Assembly: GCF_029223195.1 (NCBI RefSeq)
Contig: NZ_JARHUF010000005.1
Location: 1-64,000, forward strand
Direction of reading: 5' to 3'
From: Vibrio sp. CAU 1672
Lineage (GTDB): Bacteria > Pseudomonadota > Gammaproteobacteria > Enterobacterales > Vibrionaceae
DNA length: 64,000 bases
Shown: in pieces, positions 48,028 through 56,569 of the stretch
How the letters are laid out: every line of letters begins with the position of its first letter
How positions within the stretch are numbered: the stretch's first letter is position 1
Notes under the pieces: generated by a model
Databases searched by the model: none
The model's input: the letters and a program-made list of their open reading frames with translations, nothing else
Told to the model about the DNA's origin: nothing
Made by a program: the position numbers and the translations under genes

Positions 48028-49178
48028 AAACCTTTAACTTACCCGATCTCGGCGAAGGCCTCGCTGAGTCTGAAATCGTCAAATGGCACGTGAACATCGG
48101 TGATGTGGTCGAGGTTGACCAAGTGATCCTGACGGTAGAAACAGCCAAGGCAACGGTCGATGTCCCCGCACCTTATGCCGGTCGTATTGTCAGTCGTCAT
48201 GGCGAAGAAGGCGACATCATTAATATTGGGGCAATACTGGTGGAAATTGACGAACACAGCACCGATCAGCCGGTTGCCTCACCAGAGGAGCACACCGCTG
48301 ATGCTGCCACTGTGGTCGGCAGTGTGTCACAGCAAACCCATCAGGTGGATGTTGACGATTTCCGGGTCGGCGGTGAGGCCACGGCCTCAAGCAATGATCT
48401 GGTTACGGCTTTGCCTTCGGCCCGTTTGCTGGCAAACAAACTCGGCGTCAATATCGACACCGTTTCCGGCACTGGCCCGAATGGATTGATCGTCGACAGT
48501 GATATCTATGACGCTGCCGGTAAGCAGCATCCCGGGACCGAAGTGCTCAAAGGGGCCAGGCGAGCCATGGCCTCTTCGATGGCCGACTCACACCATTGTG
48601 TGGCTGCCGTCACCATTACCGAAGAAGCACTTTTAGATGAATGGCTGCCAAATGAAGACGTCACTGTTCGCCTGGTCCAGGCCATTGTTTATGCCTGTAA
48701 ACAAGAGCCGGCACTGAACGCCTGGTTTGATGCGCAAACCATGACTCGTTGCCTGCACAGTACGGTCAATATCGGTATCGCGGTGGACAGCAGTCATGGT
48801 TTATACGTACCCGTACTGCGCAAAGCCGATGAGTATCCGGCAAAAGTGATCCGGCGCTGGCTGGATAAGACCGCAAGCGGCATTCGCGAGCGCAAGATTG
48901 GCCGTGAGCAGTTACAACACGCGACCATCAGCTTATCGAATTTTGGCGCAATTGGCGGCATTTTTGCCACCCCGGTGGTCACCCCACCGCAAGTCGCCAT
49001 CGTCGGTGCCGGACGCATTATCGAAAAAGTAGTCATGCGCAGTGGCCAGGCCGTCGCCGTTGAGGTGTTGCCTCTTTCCATCACTTTTGACCACCGCGCC
49101 TGTACCGGCGGCGAAGCTGCACGTTTTACCAGGCTCCTGGCGGAACACCTGCAAAGGCCAAGTGAGCGGGAAAGCTAA
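48024..49178 (+). CDS. 2-oxoacid dehydrogenase E2 component (dihydrolipoamide acyltransferase)
   Basis: 384 residues. An N-terminal lipoyl domain (about 1-78) carries the modified Lys42 in VETAKATVDV. A peripheral subunit-binding domain follows (about 130-165; ALPSARLLANKLGVNIDTVS). The catalytic domain (about 175-384) ends in SITFDHRACTGGEAARF, where the usual HRxxDG reads HRACTGG; the His is kept but Asp is replaced. GGAGGG precedes the ATG, which overlaps the E1-beta stop. No E3 (lipoamide dehydrogenase) gene follows, so the complex must borrow a shared one. Confidence 0.93.
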   Translation: MKTFNLPDLGEGLAESEIVKWHVNIGDVVEVDQVILTVETAKATVDVPAPYAGRIVSRHGEEGDIINIGAILVEIDEHSTDQPVASPEEHTADAATVVGSVSQQTHQVDVDDFRVGGEATASSNDLVTALPSARLLANKLGVNIDTVSGTGPNGLIVDSDIYDAAGKQHPGTEVLKGARRAMASSMADSHHCVAAVTITEEALLDEWLPNEDVTVRLVQAIVYACKQEPALNAWFDAQTMTRCLHSTVNIGIAVDSSHGLYVPVLRKADEYPAKVIRRWLDKTASGIRERKIGREQLQHATISLSNFGAIGGIFATPVVTPPQVAIVGAGRIIEKVVMRSGQAVAVEVLPLSITFDHRACTGGEAARFTRLLAEHLQRPSERES

Positions 49179-49188
49179 CCTCAGTAAC

Positions 49189-49213
49189 AAAGGCTTCCAA
49201 TTCGGAAGCCTTT
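49189..49213. terminator. Bidirectional terminator, E2 / etfA
   Basis: 10-bp stem AAAGGCTTCC / GGAAGCCTTT, loop AATTC, TTTTTG tail, between convergent genes 11 bases past the E2 stop. Confidence 0.9.
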
Positions 49214-49232
49214 TTGCTGAAGTGAATCGTTT

Positions 49233-50198
49233 TTAAACCTTGTCGATCAGATCAGGCAACACCTCAAATAAGTCCGCCACCAGGCCATAGTCAGCAATCT
49301 CGAAAATTGGCGCGTCCGGGTCACGGTTGATCGCCACAATCACTTTTGAATCCTTCATTCCGGCGAGGTGCTGGATCGCGCCAGAAATCCCTAGTGCAAT
49401 ATACAGCTCAGGTGCGACAATTTTCCCGGTTTGCCCTACTTGTAAATCATTAGACACAAATCCGGCATCTACGGCTGCCCGTGATGCGCCGATCGCGCCA
49501 CCGAGTTTATCGGCCAGTTGCTCGACCAGGGCGAAGTTGTCCTTATTGGCCAAACCGCGCCCGCCAGACACCACAACGCGTGCCGCTGGGAGCTCCGGAC
49601 GTTCACTTTCTGCTTTTTGCTGCGAAACAAACACTGAGCACTCAGATACCGATGGCGGCTCTATGCGGGTGATCTTCTCAACCACTACCGTATCTTCCAT
49701 CAACACCGGGTCAAATGCCGAACTGCGCACCGTAACCACCTTAATCGCGTCCACCGATTTGACTCTAGCCAATGCGTTGCCCGCGTATACGGGCCGCACC
49801 ACCACATCCGGCGACTCAATCGCGATAACATCAGACAACTGACCAACATCAAGCAGTGCTGCCACCCGGGGCAGCAGGTTTTTGCCAAAGGTAGTTGCTG
49901 CCGCCAGCAAATGAGTATAATTTCGGCCGATGTCCGCAATCACCTTCGACATGTTCTCTGCCAGAGGATGCTCAAACGGTGCGGCGTCCACCACCAAAAT
50001 CTCGCTTAGCACTGACAGGCGCGAAAGCGCCGCCACCACGCGATCACACTGATATCCCATCACCAATGCGCTGACCGGGGCACCGCTATCATGCTCATGG
50101 ATGGCGGCGGCGGCCTGCAACGTCTTCAGGCTATCAACAGAAACCGTATGGTTGTCGTGCTCAATCACCACCAACGCCGATAAGTTGCTTTGCTCCAT
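49233..50198 (-). CDS. etfA: Electron transfer flavoprotein, alpha subunit
   Basis: 321 residues. The C-terminal FAD-binding part is complete: VVSGGRGLANKDNF, GASRAAVDAGFV, QVGQTGKIVAPELYIALGIS, HLAGMKDSKVIVAINRDPDAPIF and ADYGLVADLFEVLP. With EtfB it collects electrons from acyl-CoA dehydrogenases and hands them to ETF-QO. Second gene of an etfB-etfA operon, 12 bases after etfB. It converges on the dehydrogenase operon. Confidence 0.96.
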   Translation of the reverse strand: MEQSNLSALVVIEHDNHTVSVDSLKTLQAAAAIHEHDSGAPVSALVMGYQCDRVVAALSRLSVLSEILVVDAAPFEHPLAENMSKVIADIGRNYTHLLAAATTFGKNLLPRVAALLDVGQLSDVIAIESPDVVVRPVYAGNALARVKSVDAIKVVTVRSSAFDPVLMEDTVVVEKITRIEPPSVSECSVFVSQQKAESERPELPAARVVVSGGRGLANKDNFALVEQLADKLGGAIGASRAAVDAGFVSNDLQVGQTGKIVAPELYIALGISGAIQHLAGMKDSKVIVAINRDPDAPIFEIADYGLVADLFEVLPDLIDKV

Positions 50199-50210
50199 AA
50201 GTCGGCCTCC

Positions 50211-50960
50211 TTATATCACTTTGGCTTCGTTTCTGAGCTTATCCACCAGCTCTGTCACACTCGATACCATTTGACCGGGTTTTCGGGCAGGTGGTGCCAG
50301 CACCTCCAGCACCTGTTGTGACGAGCTCACCGCCACGCCAAGCTGTTCAGGGGTCAGAATGTCCAGTGGTTTCTTCTTGGCTTTCATAATGTTTGGCAAG
50401 GATGCGTAGCGTGGCTGGTTAAGGCGTAAGTCAGTGCTGATAATGGCCGGCAGGTCGAGCTTGAGGGTTTCTAACCCGCCGTCTACCTCACGCGTAACCA
50501 GAACCTTGCTCCCCTCAATCTTCAGCTCAGACGCAAACGTACCTTGTGGCCGCTCGGTCAGGGCGGCCAGCATTTGCGCCACCTGATTATTGTCTGTATC
50601 GATCGACTGTTTACCCAGCAGTGCCAACCCGACAGACTCTTGTTCCATTACTGCTTTGAGTAACTTAGCCACGGCAAGGGGCTCCGGTGCAACGGCAACC
50701 TCGATGTGGATGGCTCGATCGGCCCCTAAAGCCAGCGCCGAACGTAACTGCTCCTGGCAGTCCGCCTCACCGACTGCGGCCACCAGTACCTCATCCGCGA
50801 TCCCTGCTTCCTTCAGGCGTACGGCCTCTTCCACCGCGATTTCGCAAAACGGGTTCATTGCCATTTTCATGTTGCTGGTTTCAACACCAGTGCCATCACT
50901 CTTCACCCTGATTTTCGCATAAGCGTCAATCACACGTTTAACTGCGACTAATACTTTCAT
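50211..50960 (-). CDS. etfB: Electron transfer flavoprotein, beta subunit
   Basis: 249 residues with the standard EtfB features: MKVLVAVKRVIDAYAKIRVK start, NPFCEIAVEEAVRLKEAG, LLGKQSIDTDNNQVAQMLA (AMP-binding) and the C-terminal KKKPLDILTPEQLGV. Start set at ATG 50960, with GAGGAGG 5 bases before it; the frame opens at 51038. Divergent from ETF-QO across about 230 bases. Confidence 0.95.
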   Translation of the reverse strand: MKVLVAVKRVIDAYAKIRVKSDGTGVETSNMKMAMNPFCEIAVEEAVRLKEAGIADEVLVAAVGEADCQEQLRSALALGADRAIHIEVAVAPEPLAVAKLLKAVMEQESVGLALLGKQSIDTDNNQVAQMLAALTERPQGTFASELKIEGSKVLVTREVDGGLETLKLDLPAIISTDLRLNQPRYASLPNIMKAKKKPLDILTPEQLGVAVSSSQQVLEVLAPPARKPGQMVSSVTELVDKLRNEAKVI

Positions 50961-51000
50961 GTAGCCTCCTCGCGTTACTTTAAACAGAGATGGCACCACT

Positions 51001-51032
51001 GAACCACCCTGCCATCGAACCACCCTGCCATC
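51001..51032. repeat. Tandem 16-bp repeat in the etfB leader
   Basis: GAACCACCCTGCCATC occurs twice in direct tandem, followed by a partial third copy (51033-51044, GACCATTCTGCC). It lies 40-85 bases upstream of the etfB start and could vary in copy number. Confidence 0.8.
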
Positions 51033-51117
51033 GACCATTCTGCCGCATCAAAAGTTACAATGTCACATCAATTCTGCACTCATCAGCAAATTCACTGTCT
51101 TTTGAGCATAGATTAGC

Positions 51118-51132
51118 TTACGTTTACGTCAA
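51118..51132. promoter_or_regulatory. Possible LiuR operator between etfB and ETF-QO
   Basis: TTACGTTTACGTCAA contains two ACGT half-sites with the spacing of the LiuR (branched-chain amino acid degradation) motif reported for gammaproteobacteria. Position between divergent etf genes suits it. No liuR gene is in the window; the consensus is quoted from memory. Confidence 0.45.
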
Positions 51133-51194
51133 CTAGACTATATTTGTTATAGCAATAAACACGAAAATGGATTCAGCTGATGGAAAGAGAATGC

Positions 51195-52847
51195 ATGGAG
51201 TTTGATGTGGTGATTGTTGGTGCCGGACCCGCCGGGCTTTCTGCGGCCTGCCGCCTGGCCCAACTCCACCGGGAGGATGGCAACGATGCGCCGTCGATCT
51301 GTGTGGTGGAAAAAGGCTCAGAAGTCGGTGCCCATATACTGTCCGGGGCGGTGTTCGAGACCAGGGCGCTGGATGAGTTGTTTCCTGACTGGCAGGCCAT
51401 GGGCGCTCCGGTTTCCAGCCCCGTGGAAAGCGACACCTTTCTTTACCTCACAACGCCTGCCAACCACCTTCATGTACCTCCGTTACTGGTACCCAATCCG
51501 ATGCTCAACACTGATAACAACTATGTGATCAGTCTGGCTAACCTCTGCCGCTGGCTGGCACGGCAAGCTGAGGCACTCGGGGTTGAAATCTATCCCGGTT
51601 TTGCCGCAGCAAGCATCAATTATGCCCAGAACGGCGCGGTAACCGGGATCAATACCGCCGATATGGGCGTAGACAAAAACGGCCAGCCAAAAGCCAACTT
51701 TGAGCCCGGAGTGGAACTGAAAGCCAAATACACCATTTTTGCTGAAGGCTGCCGTGGTCATTTAGGCAAAGCGCTGATCAACAAGTTCAAACTGAACGCT
51801 GATAAACAGCCACAGCACTACGCGTTGGGAATCAAAGAAATCTGGCAGATGCCGCCAGATTATTCCTCACCCGCCGGTCAGTTGATCCATTCGGCCGGAT
51901 GGCCACTCAGTGAGTCGGGTACCGCCGGAGGCGGCTTCCTTTATCATATGGAAGAGAATCAAATTGCCGTCGGGCTGATCACGGATCTCAATTATCACAA
52001 TCCCTATCTCAGCCCGTTTGATGAGTTCCAGCGTTTTAAACACCATCCCGCCATTAAACAACACTTAGCCGGAGGCCAGCGTATTGCTTATGGGGCTAAG
52101 GCGATCGCTAAAGGCGGCCTTGCCGCTCTGCCCAAGCAACAATTTCCGGGCGGGCTGTTGATCGGTTGCGATGCAGGCACGCTGAATGTGGCCAAGCTCA
52201 AAGGCAGCCATACCGCGATGAAATCCGGACTGCTGGCTGCTGAAGCCGTGTTTGATCAACTCCAGTTTGAGCATCAGTATGCCGAGCCTGAATATCAGGC
52301 ACTGTTTGAAACATCATGGCTGTATGAGGAACTGCTGCACTCGCGTAATTTCGGCGCCATTATTCACCGCTTTGGCAGCGTGTTAGGCGGAGCACTGTCT
52401 GCCTTTGAGCACAACCTGTGGCTGCCTCTGGTGAAAAAGCCCCTGCCCTGGACGGTCAACGACCCACGCGCCGATCACGACCAGCTAAAAACCCTGGCCC
52501 AGTCTCACCCCATCAGTTATCCCAAGCCGGATGGGGAAATCAGCTTTGATAAGCCTTCATCGGTGTTTTTGTCTGCCACCCGGCACGAAGAAAACCAACC
52601 CTGCCACCTGATCCTGGATGACAGCGATTTGCCACTGGGTGACCACCTGGTACGTTACGATGAACCCAGCCAACGCTACTGTCCGGCCGGGGTGTATGAA
52701 ATCATAGAAGTAGAGGGAAAACGTAAATATCAGATCAACGCAGCCAACTGCCTGCACTGTAAAACTTGTGATATTAAGGACCCGGCACAAAACATCACCT
52801 GGCGCACACCGGAAGGTGGCGGCGGCCCTAACTATCAGAACATGTAA
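51195..52847 (+). CDS. Electron transfer flavoprotein-ubiquinone oxidoreductase
   Basis: 550 residues, membrane-associated ETF-QO that oxidises reduced ETF and reduces ubiquinone. FAD site FDVVIVGAGPAGLSAACRLA and SGAVFETRALDELF; later GCDAGTLNVAKLKGSHTAMK; C-terminal 4Fe-4S site with YCPAGVYE and CLHCKTCDIKDP, four Cys present. Start at ATG 51195 (GGAAAGAG upstream) so that the FAD fold begins normally; the frame opens at 51180. Divergent from etfBA, so one control region can serve both halves of the pathway. Confidence 0.96.
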   Translation: MEFDVVIVGAGPAGLSAACRLAQLHREDGNDAPSICVVEKGSEVGAHILSGAVFETRALDELFPDWQAMGAPVSSPVESDTFLYLTTPANHLHVPPLLVPNPMLNTDNNYVISLANLCRWLARQAEALGVEIYPGFAAASINYAQNGAVTGINTADMGVDKNGQPKANFEPGVELKAKYTIFAEGCRGHLGKALINKFKLNADKQPQHYALGIKEIWQMPPDYSSPAGQLIHSAGWPLSESGTAGGGFLYHMEENQIAVGLITDLNYHNPYLSPFDEFQRFKHHPAIKQHLAGGQRIAYGAKAIAKGGLAALPKQQFPGGLLIGCDAGTLNVAKLKGSHTAMKSGLLAAEAVFDQLQFEHQYAEPEYQALFETSWLYEELLHSRNFGAIIHRFGSVLGGALSAFEHNLWLPLVKKPLPWTVNDPRADHDQLKTLAQSHPISYPKPDGEISFDKPSSVFLSATRHEENQPCHLILDDSDLPLGDHLVRYDEPSQRYCPAGVYEIIEVEGKRKYQINAANCLHCKTCDIKDPAQNITWRTPEGGGGPNYQNM

Positions 52848-52875
52848 CCGGGCCATACCCGGAGAGTAATCAAAC

Positions 52876-52899
52876 CAGCGGATCTGTTTTGATCCGCTG
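52876..52899. terminator. Hairpin between ETF-QO and the GST gene
   Basis: 9-bp stem CAGCGGATC / GATCCGCTG, loop TGTTTT, between convergent stops. T tract poor on both strands. Confidence 0.6.
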
Positions 52900-52907
52900 T
52901 GCCCTGA

Positions 52908-53555
52908 CTATACCGGCTCGCCCGCTTCATCTTCCTCAACAATGTCCGTTTCCCGGCTTGCTTCCTCCAGCCAGCGCTGCATTGCCGGGCTGTTCAACAC
53001 CTTCTGTTGATATTGCCGGGCTTTTTCCGACATTTCGATGCCATAGGTTTGCATTCGTAGTACCACCGGGGCATACATCGCATCGGCTATGGACCACTCG
53101 CCAAACAACCAGCCATCCGGATACTGAGACATCTGCTGTGACCACATCTGATCGATACGGGCAATATCTTTACGCGCGCCTTCACTTAAGGTGACGACTC
53201 TTTTCGCCCGACAATTCATGGGTAATTCATTACGTAAATCAGCAAAACCAGAATGCATTTCTGCCGCAAGTGCCCGCGCTCTGGCGCGCTCTTGTGCTGA
53301 ACCAGGCCATGCTTTACCTGCCAGGTACACTTCATTAATGTACTCAACAATTGCCAGAGAATCCCAGACCACCAGTGTATTATCCACCAGAGTTGGCACC
53401 TTCGCCGCTGGCGTCACCGTTTCTAACGCTTGATAGAACTCCGGAGTACTCAGTTTAAGCTTGATAATGTCTACCTCCAGATCGTATTGGGCAAAGATAA
53501 GCCAGGCCCGTAACGACCAACTGGAGTAGTTTTGATTACCGATATAAAGTTGCAT
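52908..53555 (-). CDS. Glutathione S-transferase
   Basis: 215-residue GST. MQLYIGNQNYSSWSLRAWLI is the N-terminal thioredoxin-like part with the SSWS active-site region of the zeta/beta-like group, and KVPTLVDNTLVVWDSLAIVE holds the glutathione-binding Asp-Ser. A C-terminal all-helical domain follows (FGEWSIADAMYAPVVLRM). Divergent from a LysR regulator that may control it. Confidence 0.88.
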   Translation of the reverse strand: MQLYIGNQNYSSWSLRAWLIFAQYDLEVDIIKLKLSTPEFYQALETVTPAAKVPTLVDNTLVVWDSLAIVEYINEVYLAGKAWPGSAQERARARALAAEMHSGFADLRNELPMNCRAKRVVTLSEGARKDIARIDQMWSQQMSQYPDGWLFGEWSIADAMYAPVVLRMQTYGIEMSEKARQYQQKVLNSPAMQRWLEEASRETDIVEEDEAGEPV

Positions 53556-53673
53556 GTTTGCCTCCTGCTTTGCGGTTTCGGTGAGCCATTACAATAAGAG
53601 ATTGTTTTATTATGAACTAACAGATAATTTTGATGGGACTCATTAACAAAAACGATGGGTGTAACCACCCAAT

Positions 53674-54531
53674 ATGGATATCGACGCACTGAAAAGCTTT
53701 CTGGCCTTTGTCGAAACCGGCAGCTTCACCCGCGCAGCAAAACAGATCCACCGCACCCAATCCGCATTCAGCGCACAAATGCGCAAACTGGAAGACGAGC
53801 TTGGGGTCAGGTTGTTTGAAAAAGAGGGACGCAATCTGATACTGAGTGAAGCAGGGTTGGCACTTCGCTCCCATGCCGGACAGTTGGTGGCGTTACACAA
53901 TGATGCCCTCAAACAGATAACCCGTTACCAGGACAAGCGCCCACTTCGGCTCGGCTGCCCGGAAGATTACAATGATGTTGTATTGCCGCACGTCATTGCG
54001 CAGCTCAAACAAAGTGAACCCACCTGTTCGATTCAGGTATACAACCAGCCCAGTGTGATACTGCGCCACTGGTTAGACGAAGATAAACTGGACGCGGCGA
54101 TCGTAACCCGGGCTCCTGACAGTGAAGAAGGCTACTGGTTGACGCAGGATCAGGGAGTCTGGATCGCCAGTCCGGATTGGGTACTGGATCCAACCCGACC
54201 GATACCGCTGGCGCTGTTTCAGTCCGACTGCAAGTATCACGCGGCCGCCATCGACGGACTGACCAAACGGGGAAAAACCTTCCAGTTACTGGCTTGTTGT
54301 GATACCGCTTCCGCCCAACGGGCGCTGGTACGCGAAGGCATGGCGATCGATGCGATGGGAGAAATCAGCGTCGGCGACGGGCTCACCGTGCTGGACGATA
54401 TGCCTCCGCTGCCATCGGTCGACATCGTCCTGATCACCGGCGCATCCCCCCACCCATTGCTGGATAAGGCATGCCTTGATGAGTTAGCGTCATCAACCCA
54501 TCCATCCATTACAGCGCGAGCACAAAGTTAA
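53674..54531 (+). CDS. LysR-family transcriptional regulator
   Basis: 285 residues. N-terminal winged helix typical of LysR (LKSFLAFVETGSFTRAAKQ then IHRTQSAFSAQMRKLEDELG, GVRLFEKEGRNLILSEAG), then the periplasmic-binding-like effector domain (RPLRLGCPEDYNDVVLPHVI). It is divergent from the GST gene. Its last 23 bases overlap the 3' end of the intradiol dioxygenase gene on the other strand. Effector unknown. Confidence 0.92.
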   Translation: MDIDALKSFLAFVETGSFTRAAKQIHRTQSAFSAQMRKLEDELGVRLFEKEGRNLILSEAGLALRSHAGQLVALHNDALKQITRYQDKRPLRLGCPEDYNDVVLPHVIAQLKQSEPTCSIQVYNQPSVILRHWLDEDKLDAAIVTRAPDSEEGYWLTQDQGVWIASPDWVLDPTRPIPLALFQSDCKYHAAAIDGLTKRGKTFQLLACCDTASAQRALVREGMAIDAMGEISVGDGLTVLDDMPPLPSVDIVLITGASPHPLLDKACLDELASSTHPSITARAQS

Positions 54532-55087
54532 ATTCTCCGGTTTGCCGGCCATTGATGTTCAGTGATTCAATTTGCAGGTGTTGGCGCTCTCTCCCTGCCC
54601 ACCACTCGCTGCCGGTCTGGCCTTTGAGATAAAGCTGGGTCGTGAGCAGTTGGCGTTGGGCACGCCATAACTTAACGTGAATATGGGGTGGCCGGGTGTT
54701 GTATGGCACCGGACTGATAGTATGAAAAGAATATCGACCATCTTCTGCAGTGATCACGGCACCAAACCCGGCAAAGTGGCGATCAAACCGTTGGTGATTC
54801 GGCTGGCCCGGATGATGGTAAATCCCCAGCCCATCACATTGCCAGATCTCCACCCGTACCCCGGCAACAGGCTTACCTTCACGATCCAACACTCTGCCCT
54901 GCAGCCACAAAGATTCCCCCACCAGACCATCCGCCTGTAGTACTAAATCAGATCGCAGTGGAATCGGCTCGACCGGATAGAACGGCCCTTCTGCCTGTGC
55001 AGGCGTGACTTTCCTTTGATTTGCGGCGTTTATCGACGGCGCACATAATAACGCCCAAAGGCTGAGAAATTGTCGTCGTAGCATCAC
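54509..55087 (-). CDS. Intradiol ring-cleavage dioxygenase, exported
   Basis: 192-residue protein of the protocatechuate 3,4-dioxygenase beta-like family with an N-terminal signal (RRQFLSLWALLCAPSINA, Arg-Arg start). Fe(III) ligands are seen as Tyr in GLGIYHHPGQ and Tyr-His-His in VPYNTRPPHIHVKLW. GRVLDREGKPVAGVRVEIWQ is the family's beta-strand core. An exported single-subunit form differs from cytoplasmic aromatic-degradation enzymes, and no ring-hydroxylating or beta-ketoadipate genes are nearby. Function uncertain; overlaps LysR convergently by 23 bases. Confidence 0.87.
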   Translation of the reverse strand: MMLRRQFLSLWALLCAPSINAANQRKVTPAQAEGPFYPVEPIPLRSDLVLQADGLVGESLWLQGRVLDREGKPVAGVRVEIWQCDGLGIYHHPGQPNHQRFDRHFAGFGAVITAEDGRYSFHTISPVPYNTRPPHIHVKLWRAQRQLLTTQLYLKGQTGSEWWAGRERQHLQIESLNINGRQTGEFNFVLAL

Positions 55088-55160
55088 TGAGTTCCGGCAG
55101 GTTTTTGTCTTAATTAAGTGTCGTCAGTGGCGCATCGTTTCGCCAGCGGTAAATAACAAA

Positions 55161-55189
55161 AATGCCTCTGTCGTGGCGACAGAGGCATT
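55161..55189 (-). terminator. art operon terminator
   Basis: 13-bp stem AATGCCTCTGTCG / CGACAGAGGCATT with a 3-base loop, then TTTTTG on the minus strand, 25 bases past artM. Confidence 0.93.
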
Positions 55190-55213
55190 ACTATCAGAGC
55201 CTTAGGTATCCGC

Positions 55214-55882
55214 TTATGCCGCTTCAAAAGCGAGGGCTTTTTTCTCAACCTGGCGGAATATCAGCGTCAGCAAGCCGTTAACTCCCAGATAAAAAGCGCC
55301 AGCCAGACCAAAAACCGTCAATGTATCATAGGTTTGAGCATTGATGCGCTGTGCATACCCCATCAAATCCATGATGGTGATGGTGCTGGCCAGCGAGGTG
55401 CCTTTGAATACCAAAATCACTTCGTTGGAATACGCCGGTACCGCACGACGGATCGCGTATGGCAGCAATACTTTTAATGTTGCAGATTTGTTCATGCCAA
55501 GCGCCCGGCATGCCTGCCACTGCCCGGAAGGAATGGCGTTGAACGCACCTTTAAACAGCTGCGTGCTGTACGCCGCGGTGTTCAATGCCAGTGCCAGCAT
55601 TGCACAAAACCAAGGCTGGCTCAGCCATACCCAGAGCATACTTTCTCTTATCGCATCAAACTGCCCCGGTCCGTAATAAACCAGAAAGATCTGGACCAAC
55701 AGTGGGGTGCCGGTAAATAAAGTGATGATTCCACGGCTCAACCAATGCAGACCCGGCAGACGCAGAATCAGGGTTAATGTCATCAGCAGAGCCAGAATAC
55801 AACCAACCACCAGAGAGCCGGCCGTCAGCTTCAGGCTGGTCACCAAGCCTTCCAACAGTAACCAAACGTGCTGTTCGTTCAT
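55214..55882 (-). CDS. artM: Arginine ABC transporter permease ArtM
   Basis: 222-residue inner-membrane permease of the polar amino acid ABC class. Five helices and the EAA loop (AFNAIPSGQWQACRALGMNKSATLKVLLPYA read in pieces: IPSGQWQACRALGMN, VLLPYAIRRAVPAYSNE). ArtM-like throughout. Overlaps artQ by 4 bases (ATGA). Last gene of artPIQM. Confidence 0.93.
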   Translation of the reverse strand: MNEQHVWLLLEGLVTSLKLTAGSLVVGCILALLMTLTLILRLPGLHWLSRGIITLFTGTPLLVQIFLVYYGPGQFDAIRESMLWVWLSQPWFCAMLALALNTAAYSTQLFKGAFNAIPSGQWQACRALGMNKSATLKVLLPYAIRRAVPAYSNEVILVFKGTSLASTITIMDLMGYAQRINAQTYDTLTVFGLAGAFYLGVNGLLTLIFRQVEKKALAFEAA

Positions 55883-56568
55883 GCCGTTACCCCCTGTTCC
55901 ATGCTCATACCTTGTACCGAGAATTTTTTGTCAATCAGTTTCACAGCGCGCTGGGTGATCAAGGTGATCAGCAAGTACACCGCCGCCGCAGTCGCATACC
56001 AAGTGAAGGCCTCATGCGTGGCAGCCGATGCCAGTTGCGCCTGCTTTAACAAATCAGTCACGCCAATCAGTGACACCAACGCCGTATCTTTAAGCAACAC
56101 CAACCACTGATTGGTTAAACCCGGTAACGCATGCCGCACCGCCTGTGGTAATACAATGCGGAAAAAAGCATGAGCCTGGGTGATACCCAATGCACTGGCG
56201 GCTTCTCGCTGTCCGCGCCCGACCGCCTTTAACGCCCCCCGCAGGGTTTGTGAAGCGTAGGAAGCAAAAATCAGCGACAGGGCCACCACACCGGACACAA
56301 ACGGGCTAACCTCAATAAACTCGCCGGTCAGCAAAAACAGTACTTGCGTTGAACCAAAATAAATGAACAACACCACCAGCAGTTCCGGCAGGCCGCGTAT
56401 TATGGTGACAAACGCCGTCGTCGGCCATTTAATCGCCACCCGGCGAGACATTTCACCACCGGCAAACACCACAGCTAACACCAGGCCGACCAAAAGGCTG
56501 GAAAATGCAAGCTGGACGGTCATCCAGCTTGCCTGTATGAGTGATAAAGAGTAGCCCGTCATGACCAT
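55879..56568 (-). CDS. artQ: Arginine ABC transporter permease ArtQ
   Basis: 229-residue partner permease. TVQLAFSSLLVGLVLAVVFA first helix, VTIIRGLPELLVVLFIYFG and the EAA motif AVGRGQREAASALGITQAHA with RIVLPQAVRHALPGLTNQWL. It starts one base after the binding-protein stop. The alternative ATG two codons in (56562) is possible. Pairs with ArtM to form the channel. Confidence 0.93.
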   Translation of the reverse strand: MVMTGYSLSLIQASWMTVQLAFSSLLVGLVLAVVFAGGEMSRRVAIKWPTTAFVTIIRGLPELLVVLFIYFGSTQVLFLLTGEFIEVSPFVSGVVALSLIFASYASQTLRGALKAVGRGQREAASALGITQAHAFFRIVLPQAVRHALPGLTNQWLVLLKDTALVSLIGVTDLLKQAQLASAATHEAFTWYATAAAVYLLITLITQRAVKLIDKKFSVQGMSMEQGVTA

Positions 56569-56569
56569 A

